The notes below the pieces were generated by a model that saw only the letters and a list, made by a program, of their open reading frames with translations, searched no databases and had not been told where the DNA came from. Source: Terriglobia bacterium (GTDB taxonomy: Bacteria; Acidobacteriota; Terriglobia; JAIQFV01). From it: 64,000 nt of DNA. A program made the position numbers and the translations under genes. Every line of letters starts with the position of its first letter. Position 1 is the first letter of the stretch. Below are positions 28,490-35,948 of the stretch, piece by piece. The stretch is from assembly GCA_020072965.1 (NCBI GenBank), contig JAIQFY010000021.1:1-64000 (forward strand). The letters are read 5' to 3'.

Positions 28490-29550
28490 TGACACTTCGA
28501 AAACTGACGCAGGGGCTCGATTCAATTCCTGCAACGACCGCTTGGTATCTGGCGGACCTTGGAGAAGCCCGCGGAAAGCAGGAGTTGTTCGTCAAACAGT
28601 CCCCACAAAAACTGAAAATCTTGCGCGAGCATGCTCTTATCGAAAGTGCCATTTCTTCGAACCGCATTGAAGGGGTGGAGGTGGACCAGAAGCGCATCGG
28701 CACAATTCTTTTTGGAAAGTCACATCTGCGAGACCGCGATGAGCAGGAGGTTCGCGGATATCGAGATGCGCTCGCGCTCATACATGAAAAAGGCGCAAAG
28801 CTATCCATTTCCGAAAAGACAATCCTGCGGCTCCACGCCCTTGCTCGCGGAAGCATTGGGGACGCAGGAAAGTACAAAGAGAAAGATGGTGACATTAGTG
28901 AGAAGTATCCCGATGGCCGTGTGCGTATCCGTTTCAAGACGGTCTCCGCCGCAAAAGCGCCTTCTTTCGTGCAAGAGCTCATTGAAAACTGGGACGAATG
29001 TCTGGTGGCGCGATCGGCTCACCCTCTCATCGCCCTAGCCGCCATGAACCTCGATTTTTTGTGCATTCACCCTTTTCGCGACGGGAACGGCCGTGTCTCC
29101 CGGTTATTGCTTCTGCTGCAATGCTACCATCTGGGTTACGAAGTGGGCCGTTACATCAGCTTGGAGCGTCTCATCGAGCAGAACAAGGAGCGTTATTACG
29201 AGACCTTGGAGCAAAGTTCCCACGGCTGGCACGAGGGAAAGCACGATCCCTGGATTTACATCAATTACATCCTCTTCATTCTCAAGAACGCCTACCGGGA
29301 ATTTGAAGAACGCGTTGGACAGATCAAGAGCCCTCGCGGTGCAAAAACAGCCCTTGTCGAAGCGGCTATTGAGAGCTTCACCGATAGTTTCAGTTTATCG
29401 CAACTGGAATGCGCTTGCCCGGGCGTGAGTCGTGACATGGTGAGAAGGGTATTGCGGAATCTTCAGAAGGTGGGGAAGGTCGAGTGTCTTGGGTTTGGCC
29501 CCGGGGCCTCTTGGAGGAGGAAAGAGGGTATTACTCCTAAATGGGGGTAA
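28486..29550 (+). CDS. Fic-family AMP-transferase
   Basis: 354-aa protein. The catalytic Fic motif is HPFRDGNGRVSR (His195). An N-terminal inhibitory helix motif S-x-x-x-E-G is present at Ser58-Gly63 (SNRIEG), which in class II Fic proteins holds the enzyme in an autoinhibited state. The C-terminal region looks winged-helix-like (SLSQLECACPGVSRDMVRRVLRNLQKVG). It probably modifies a protein with AMP, or possibly another nucleotide. The ATG overlaps the helicase stop (ATGA), so the two are translationally coupled. Presence inside a DNA-defence operon suggests toxin-like or regulatory use, but no separate antitoxin is encoded. Confidence 0.92.
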   Translation: MMTLRKLTQGLDSIPATTAWYLADLGEARGKQELFVKQSPQKLKILREHALIESAISSNRIEGVEVDQKRIGTILFGKSHLRDRDEQEVRGYRDALALIHEKGAKLSISEKTILRLHALARGSIGDAGKYKEKDGDISEKYPDGRVRIRFKTVSAAKAPSFVQELIENWDECLVARSAHPLIALAAMNLDFLCIHPFRDGNGRVSRLLLLLQCYHLGYEVGRYISLERLIEQNKERYYETLEQSSHGWHEGKHDPWIYINYILFILKNAYREFEERVGQIKSPRGAKTALVEAAIESFTDSFSLSQLECACPGVSRDMVRRVLRNLQKVGKVECLGFGPGASWRRKEGITPKWG

Positions 29551-29581
29551 TAATGAGGGTAATACTAGATGAATGAACGGT

Positions 29582-29654
29582 TGGTTGTAGGCCGGGTCCC
29601 CCGACCCGGTGCTGTTGAAAACTGGCAAGATCGCGCCGAGGCGGACGGCCTACA
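29582..29654. repeat. Palindromic element between Fic and PIN-like genes
   Basis: Outer arms gttgtaggcc (29582-29591) and ggcctacaac (29645-29654) are perfectly complementary. A nested hairpin ccgggtc/gacccgg lies at about 29590-29607. The whole lies in the only sizeable gap of the island (182 bp). It could attenuate or separate transcription of the two halves, or be a mobile repeat. Confidence 0.6.
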
Positions 29655-29732
29655 ACTGGCGCACACGAGATCCTGAATCGCCAGAAAAATCAGTGTCACG
29701 GACTCACCGAAGGTCAGAAGGAGGCTTGCTTT

Positions 29733-31889
29733 ATGTCCATTACCTCAGAATCGAAGATCTCAATTCCCTTGCCGGGCAGATCCCTGCAGCAGATGACCAA
29801 CTTTGTCGCCATTGCCGAGACGAGCAATCAGCCAGAAGTCCTTCGAAAATTGATCCTTCATACGCTGTTCACATTCGAACAGGAGAAAGCATCAACTATT
29901 CAGGAGGTTGCCGCTATCCTGGAGACAATTTTCGGTTTAGCAATACCTAATCATCAGGTTCAGGAAGCCTTTGATAATCTGAAATTCACAGGACAGATTC
30001 AAGAACCCTTTGGCACAACTTACGTCCTTTCGCAAGACGTTCGAAAAGAAGTGAAGGAACGAATTGATCGAGCGTCTCAACTGCAGGAACAGGTTAAGAT
30101 GCAGTGGCTGGCCGAAATTGTTGGCCAATTCCCTGGTCTAGACTTAGACATGGCATGGGAAGCTCTGAGGGACTACCTTGCAACGGCATTTCTCCGGCAT
30201 GGAATTCAAGTTGCAGCATTTCTCGATCCCTCTGTTGGGATTCCAGAAGAATACGCAACGAGCTTATCAACTCTTCTTGCTGATGCCGTGCGATCTAAAT
30301 TTGATCTGATTCACCATCAAGGCGCGACGCATGCGCTATCGAATTTCTTGGCGAACGCTGGAAAGAATTTGGAAAGGGCTCTGTTCATATCAGAATGCGC
30401 CGATGGTGCGGCCAACTTTTTTTCGTTAGCCGTATCGCCGGAAGTTGCGACGCGATTCCGGGAGAAACTCAACGCAATTACGCTGTTTTGCGATACAAAC
30501 TTCCTTTTTGGTATTCTCGACCTCCACGTGCATCCTCTTGTACAGGTTTCAAATGAGTTATTGGGCGCAATTGCTAAACATTCACTTCCCCTTACACTGC
30601 AATATCACACAGAGACGTTTCACGAGCTCCTCTCTTCGATATCACATTATGGAGACATCCTCCGCCGACACAAGTGGTCAAGAGCACTCAGCCGGGCAGC
30701 CACAACATCTCACTTTATGTCAGGTGTTGAACTTAAATACCACCAGAAGAACGTGGAAACAGGGATTGATGTTGACGATTTTCTACGGCCCTATCAACAC
30801 GTAGATGAGCTTCTGAGGGAGCGGAGCATTAATGTATACAATCCGCGAACAAATAGACTGATGGAACGTGCCACCCTCGAAGCTGAGTACAAGGAATTCT
30901 TACATCGACTGCGCAAGGACAAGCCTTATATATTGATAGCTCACGATGTTGCTGTGTTGGACTGCGTCCGTTCTCTACGGAATACTCTTCAGTCGACCCT
31001 CGAAGCTGGCACACTGCTCGTGACCTGCGACTATGTATTATACCGATTCGACAGCGAGTCGAGTCGCAATGCAAAGACTTCGGCATCCGTTGTCTTGCCG
31101 AATGTCTTGTGGCAAGTCCTTCGGCCTTTTATCCCAGCCAGTCAAGATTTCGACCGGTCTTTTGCTGAAACTTTCGCCATTCCAGAATTCAGAACTATTG
31201 GGAGTGACGCATCCAAAGCCTGCTCGAAAATGTTAGGCCTCCTTGCTGCATACAAAGACTTTCCCGAGGAAACAGCGGCAAGGTTACTATCGAATGATAT
31301 GTTGATAAATTCGCTGCGTACTGTCGAAGATGATGAGCAGTTCCGAGAACAGGTGGAGTCTGCCATCGCAGCCGAGAATCAAGTTCTTCTCGAGGAGCGG
31401 GCGGCCTTGGCAAAGCAAGTCGAGTCCTTGAAGGCCGAAAAGGAACGAGCCGAGCTCGAGGTCGGAGAGGAGAAGCATTTGCGTACCGATGCGGAGACAC
31501 GACTTGCAGGAGTCGAAATGCGCAGCATCGAAGTGTCCAAACAACTCGAGATTGAGCACAACAACCTTGCGGAAGCTAATTCGTGTATTCAGAAGCTTGA
31601 GCAGTCAGCGAGAGACTGGGAAAAAATGGAGGCGCACAAGCGGCTCGTTAGGTCTGCGATTGGAAGGGCAGCCTTAGCATTTGTTATCTTGGTTGTTATC
31701 GAGGCAGTCATCGGATTGCTTGTATGGCGTTATGGAGAAGGTCACAACCTGTTTCAAAAGCTCACCAGTGCTTGGCCTTGGCTGGCCCTTGGCTTCACTT
31801 CAGTGGCAGTTCTGTATCCCTTTCTCATGGGTAGGGATCGTATGCGGATGCTCAAGTGGTGGAAGGGAGAGATCGACTCTTGGAGATGA
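29733..31889 (+). CDS. Membrane-anchored PIN-like domain protein
   Basis: 718-aa protein. An N-terminal helical region (about 1-240) is followed by a PIN-like core with spaced acidic residues: LFCDTNFLFG (Asp254), AHDVAVLDCV (Asp405, Asp410) and VTCDYVLYRF (Asp433). A long coiled coil spans about 525-640 (Glu/Lys/Ala-rich). Two C-terminal transmembrane segments follow (FVILVVIEAVIGLLVW, about 645-667; WLALGFTSVAVLYPFLM, about 685-705). A strong aaggagg precedes the ATG. I do not recognise an exact family. A PIN fold would imply RNase activity tethered to the inner membrane, fitting an effector in an antiviral system. The gene looks more AT-rich than the catabolic genes. Domain call moderate. 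Confidence 0.78.
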   Translation: MSITSESKISIPLPGRSLQQMTNFVAIAETSNQPEVLRKLILHTLFTFEQEKASTIQEVAAILETIFGLAIPNHQVQEAFDNLKFTGQIQEPFGTTYVLSQDVRKEVKERIDRASQLQEQVKMQWLAEIVGQFPGLDLDMAWEALRDYLATAFLRHGIQVAAFLDPSVGIPEEYATSLSTLLADAVRSKFDLIHHQGATHALSNFLANAGKNLERALFISECADGAANFFSLAVSPEVATRFREKLNAITLFCDTNFLFGILDLHVHPLVQVSNELLGAIAKHSLPLTLQYHTETFHELLSSISHYGDILRRHKWSRALSRAATTSHFMSGVELKYHQKNVETGIDVDDFLRPYQHVDELLRERSINVYNPRTNRLMERATLEAEYKEFLHRLRKDKPYILIAHDVAVLDCVRSLRNTLQSTLEAGTLLVTCDYVLYRFDSESSRNAKTSASVVLPNVLWQVLRPFIPASQDFDRSFAETFAIPEFRTIGSDASKACSKMLGLLAAYKDFPEETAARLLSNDMLINSLRTVEDDEQFREQVESAIAAENQVLLEERAALAKQVESLKAEKERAELEVGEEKHLRTDAETRLAGVEMRSIEVSKQLEIEHNNLAEANSCIQKLEQSARDWEKMEAHKRLVRSAIGRAALAFVILVVIEAVIGLLVWRYGEGHNLFQKLTSAWPWLALGFTSVAVLYPFLMGRDRMRMLKWWKGEIDSWR

Positions 31890-31890
31890 A

Positions 31891-34800
31891 ATGCGGATGA
31901 TCCCAAGGGAATGTAAGCGCCTTGCCGAAGTTGACTTTCCCATAGCAGTGGTCTCGAAACATTCTGCTCGAGAGAAGTCGATTCGGCATGGGCATCCGTC
32001 GACGCTTCATTTGTGGTGGGCGCGGCGGCCGTTGGCAGCGTGTCGGGCGATGCTCCTCGCTTTGCTGTTGCCAGATCCATGTGACGATCACTGCCCGCAG
32101 GATTTTAAGGAGAAGGCACGAAAGCTGCTGCGACCACCAGTCCATCCGAAGGTTGGTCCTGACGAGAAAGAGTTGCGGGTGGCGCTTCTCAAGTTCATCG
32201 GTGATTTCTCCAATTGGGATCTTGCCTCCGATCCGACTTACCTTGATGTTTCGCGGAGCTTGGTCAAAGCCGCTCATGAAGAGATGCCGTTGGTAGTCGA
32301 TCCCTTTGCCGGAGGGGGTTCGATTCCACTTGAGGCGTTGCGCTTGGGCTGCGAGGCTTTTGCAAGTGATCTAAATCCCGTCGCGTGTCTCATTCTCAAA
32401 GTCATGTTGGAGGACATCCCACGGCATGGGCCTGAACTCGCTGAAGATCTCCGTCGGATCGGGATGGAAATCAAGAAAAAAGCAGAGAAGGAGCTGGCCG
32501 AGTTCTATCCCAAGGATCTGGATGGTGCCGCTCCTATTGCTTATCTTTGGGCGCGAACCGTGAAGTGCGAGGCACCGAATTGCGGAGCAGAAACCCCCCT
32601 TGTAAGGTCATTCTGGTTATGCAAGAAGGAAGATCGCAAGCGAGCCCTCCGGTACAAGATCTTTCGGTCGGGAGGGCGTTCCATCAGAATAGATTTTGAA
32701 ATTTTCGAACCACATGGAGAGGGCGACGTTCCTCCGAGAACTGTTCAGCAAGGTCACGCAACCTGCTTAGCATGTGGCAGTATCCTGTCCAGAGATCGAG
32801 TACGTGCACAGTTGGCCGCTCAACGCGGCGGCGCTGATGTCGTGTTTAATGACAAGGGTCAAAGGGTAGGGGGTGCGATTCTCTTGGCTGTCGTCGGCAT
32901 GAAGCCGGGAGAGCAAGGACGTCAATACCGCTTGGCCCGGAATTTCGATTACCAATGTATTCAAGACGCTTGTATAAAGATAAAAAAGATTCTTGGCACA
33001 GTGACAGACCAGGGTAACTCCCTTTTGCCCACAGAAAACCTGCCTTCGCCCGCAAATAATAAGTATTCAGTGGATGGGCTTTACTACAATTTCTTCCCGC
33101 AAGTTAGGTACGGCCTTGAAACATGGGGTGACTTCTTTAATGTTCGACAAAAACTGTCCCTCGCAGTTTTTGCAAATCTCATCAGAGAGCATTCTGAGAC
33201 CATTCCGTCTCTTGTTTTGGCTTTAGGCAAACTTGTTGATCTGGCGAATACCGTCTGCCCATGGGAGCCTATTGCCGAGTGTCCACGGAATGTGCTGTCA
33301 AATGGTCGGATTAAGCCCTCTTGGAGTTATGCGGAGGGAGTACCGATTAGTTCTTCGAGTGCTAGTTTTGAAAAATGTATCGAGAATCTTGTCGCCGGAT
33401 TGACTGCCACGATTGTCAATGTGCATCCCGGGAGTGTTGAACAAACCACTGCCCAGCACTCTCCCCTCCCAGACCACTCCGCTGATATATGGTTCACGGA
33501 CCCGCCTTACTATGATGCCATTCCGTATGCAGCTCTTTCGGATGCCTTTTGGGTTTGGATAAAGCGTGCTTTGCCAAAACCTGGATTACTCCAACTCAAG
33601 ACGGAGGGCGAAGAAGGATTGACACCAAAGTCTTTAGAGATCATCGACAACCTTGAGTTGTTACGTGGCATAAGGAAGGACAAAGCCAAAGCCGCTGGGA
33701 TTCCAGTCAAGGATCGTGAATTCTTCGAAGTCAACATGGCTTCAGCCTTCAAAGAAGGGTGCCGCATTCTAATGAAAAACGGTATTGGATGTGTTGTCTT
33801 TGCACACCAGACGACTGAAGGGTGGGAGGCCTTGTTGTCTGGGATGATTCGGGGTGGGTGGGTGATCAAATCTTCGTGGCCTATTGCCACTGAAATGGCG
33901 CACCGTCTGCGAGCGAGGGATTCTGCCGCGCTTGCTACAAGCGTGCACCTCGTCTGCCGTCAGCGCCAAGATGACTCGCCGGTTGGGGACTGGGCCGATG
34001 TGTTGAGCGAGTTACCGAAGCGTGTTAGCGATTGGATGGAGCGCCTAGAATCCGAACACATTCGCGGTGCAGATTTGGTTTTTGCCTGTATCGGACCAGC
34101 ACTAGAGATCTATAGTCGCTATTCGAAGGTCGTGGATGCCGAAGAACGAGAGATCCCGCTGGGTGGAGACCCAGAGGCTCGTGAGCCTCATCGCAGGGGT
34201 TTCTTAGCTTATGTGTGGGAAGCGGTCGGGCGTGCTGCTCTCGAGCAAATCTTAGGTACTGCTGAAGCGCGGGCGCGGAATAGTGCTGCGGGCTCACTTG
34301 AGGAAGATGCACGCCTAACGGCACTGTTTCTTTGGGCGCTTCAGAGCACTGAGACAGAATCCGGAAATGGGAATGCGGACGAACCTGACGAGGAAGTGTC
34401 AGACGACGAAGAGAGCGAGGAGAGTCCCCAAAAGCCCAAGAAGGGTTTCAGCTTGATCTTCGATGTGGTGCGCCGATTTGCCCAACCGTTGGGAATTCAC
34501 TTGCCTGAATGGGAAGGGCGAATTATTGAAACGAAGAAGGGCGTGGTCCGCCTTTTCCCGGTAATTGAACGAGCCCGGCAATTGTTTGGTGAGGAGGGCG
34601 CTCAAGCGGTGGCGGATCGAATTGAGTTGGAACCGCGTCTTCCATTAACAGCTTGGTTGCCAGGATTGGAGCCGACCGCCGGTGCTCCCGAGATTAGACC
34701 CCGTAGAGGCGGGCGTCGGGCGGGAATTCGAGTTCCCGATGAGGCACTGCAAAGCCATCGGGGGGCAACAACACTGGATCGTGTTCATGCAGCAATGATC

Positions 34801-34965
34801 CTCCAAGCCAGTGGACGAGCCAATGCTTTGCGGGCGCTTCTGAAAGCTGAGCAGGAACGGGGTCCGGATTTTTTGAGGCTGGCCAATGCCCTGTCAGCTC
34901 TTTATCCACGTGAGAGTGAGGAAAAACGACTTCTGGACGCAATGCTTGTAGCTATTCCAAGGTGA
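31891..34965 (+). CDS. DUF1156 DNA methyltransferase
   Basis: About 1024-aa methylase. The N-terminal DUF1156 segment is FPIAVVSKHSAREKSI followed by HPSTLHLWWARRPLA. SAM-binding motif I is DPFAGGGSIPLEAL (Asp137). Catalytic motif IV is DPPY at about 537-540 (WFTDPPYYDAIPYA), so amino-methylation of adenine or cytosine is expected. A cysteine-rich segment between them (CEAPNCG ... CLACG) resembles a zinc ribbon. The C-terminal region is acidic and helical. I place the start at 31891, one base after the PIN-like stop, with ttggag upstream; the longer open frame overlaps the previous gene. It probably marks host DNA for the neighbouring helicase/nuclease genes. Its stop overlaps the next start. 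Confidence 0.9.
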   Translation: MRMIPRECKRLAEVDFPIAVVSKHSAREKSIRHGHPSTLHLWWARRPLAACRAMLLALLLPDPCDDHCPQDFKEKARKLLRPPVHPKVGPDEKELRVALLKFIGDFSNWDLASDPTYLDVSRSLVKAAHEEMPLVVDPFAGGGSIPLEALRLGCEAFASDLNPVACLILKVMLEDIPRHGPELAEDLRRIGMEIKKKAEKELAEFYPKDLDGAAPIAYLWARTVKCEAPNCGAETPLVRSFWLCKKEDRKRALRYKIFRSGGRSIRIDFEIFEPHGEGDVPPRTVQQGHATCLACGSILSRDRVRAQLAAQRGGADVVFNDKGQRVGGAILLAVVGMKPGEQGRQYRLARNFDYQCIQDACIKIKKILGTVTDQGNSLLPTENLPSPANNKYSVDGLYYNFFPQVRYGLETWGDFFNVRQKLSLAVFANLIREHSETIPSLVLALGKLVDLANTVCPWEPIAECPRNVLSNGRIKPSWSYAEGVPISSSSASFEKCIENLVAGLTATIVNVHPGSVEQTTAQHSPLPDHSADIWFTDPPYYDAIPYAALSDAFWVWIKRALPKPGLLQLKTEGEEGLTPKSLEIIDNLELLRGIRKDKAKAAGIPVKDREFFEVNMASAFKEGCRILMKNGIGCVVFAHQTTEGWEALLSGMIRGGWVIKSSWPIATEMAHRLRARDSAALATSVHLVCRQRQDDSPVGDWADVLSELPKRVSDWMERLESEHIRGADLVFACIGPALEIYSRYSKVVDAEEREIPLGGDPEAREPHRRGFLAYVWEAVGRAALEQILGTAEARARNSAAGSLEEDARLTALFLWALQSTETESGNGNADEPDEEVSDDEESEESPQKPKKGFSLIFDVVRRFAQPLGIHLPEWEGRIIETKKGVVRLFPVIERARQLFGEEGAQAVADRIELEPRLPLTAWLPGLEPTAGAPEIRPRRGGRRAGIRVPDEALQSHRGATTLDRVHAAMILQASGRANALRALLKAEQERGPDFLRLANALSALYPRESEEKRLLDAMLVAIPR

Positions 34966-35936
34966 AATCCTTGCCTGACCAAGAGATTCCTCTCAACATT
35001 TGGCAAGTGTCCGGTGGGCCGAAAAATCGATCCTATTCAGATGTTTTTCTTCGGTTCGGCGTGGGGCTGATCGGATCGGGGGATCCCGGGCCATGGCGTC
35101 CAGACCGGCCCGATAAAGAGTTCGGAGGTAGTTACGTTCGCCGGTTTGCCACATTGCCTCAGATAGGTGATGTAATTCTCCTCAGAACAGGTGTCTCTGT
35201 GGTTAAAGCAATTGGGCTTGTTGCTAGTCCATATCAGTATCTTCCTCAATTCGACGATGTGAACGGTTGGGATCTGCAGCATGCACTTCGCATCCGTTGG
35301 AGTGTTCTGCCTGAAGAGTACAACTTCGGCGTGAGTGTGTTTGGTAGCTACCCATCGCGATTTTCACGGGTAAATCATTTGGGTGTCGAAGACTATGCCA
35401 AACGCTACGTCAAGTCCCCGCCAACGCGATGGCAAACAGCTGACTTGCCCACCCTGCCCCAGGAAGAACCGTTTATCGAATGTGTCCCTGATTTCTTGCA
35501 AGGCCTCGTTGCCCAAGTTCAGGACCTTTCCAGCTTGTACTGGGACCGAAGACGTTTTGGAGAACATCCTGGAGAAGACGAGTTTGTTGCCCATTACGTT
35601 GTGCCATTTTTGCGTGCGTTGAACTGGCCAGTCGAGTGCATCGCCGTCAAATGGCGACACATTGATGTTTGTGTTTTTCAATCTTTGCCGCGTACAGCGG
35701 AGAACAGCGTCTTTATTATAGAAGCCAAGCGAATGGGCCAAGGGATCGAAGGGGCGCTCGCACAAGCTAAACGCTACCTCAAAGAGATTGGAGTGTCGCG
35801 AGATGTCGTAGTCACCGATGGAATTCGATACCGCATGTATGACGCACTCCACGGTTTTATCCCTATCGCTTATGCTAACCTGACCTATTTGAAGTCGTCG
35901 GCACTGAGGCTATTTGAGCGGATGAAGAGATCTTAG
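34962..35936 (+). CDS. Probable PD-(D/E)XK nuclease
   Basis: 324-aa protein starting with GTG inside the methylase stop (GTGA overlap). The C-terminal half resembles the HsdR N-terminal nuclease fold: EFVAHYVVPFLRALNW, HIDVCVF (Asp235), FIIEAKRMG (Glu254-x-Lys256) and then ALAQAKRYLKEIG and VVTDGIRYRMYD. The N-terminal half has IWQVSGGPKNRSYSDVFLRFGVGLIG and GDVILLRTGVSVVKAIGLVAS, which looks like a small beta-rich recognition domain, possibly EVE/PUA-like; that part is tentative. Likely the DNA-cutting partner of the methylase next door, with the N-terminal domain sensing a DNA feature. Family name not recognised. Confidence 0.72.
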   Translation: MKSLPDQEIPLNIWQVSGGPKNRSYSDVFLRFGVGLIGSGDPGPWRPDRPDKEFGGSYVRRFATLPQIGDVILLRTGVSVVKAIGLVASPYQYLPQFDDVNGWDLQHALRIRWSVLPEEYNFGVSVFGSYPSRFSRVNHLGVEDYAKRYVKSPPTRWQTADLPTLPQEEPFIECVPDFLQGLVAQVQDLSSLYWDRRRFGEHPGEDEFVAHYVVPFLRALNWPVECIAVKWRHIDVCVFQSLPRTAENSVFIIEAKRMGQGIEGALAQAKRYLKEIGVSRDVVVTDGIRYRMYDALHGFIPIAYANLTYLKSSALRLFERMKRS

Positions 35937-35948
35937 AGGAGGACGCAC

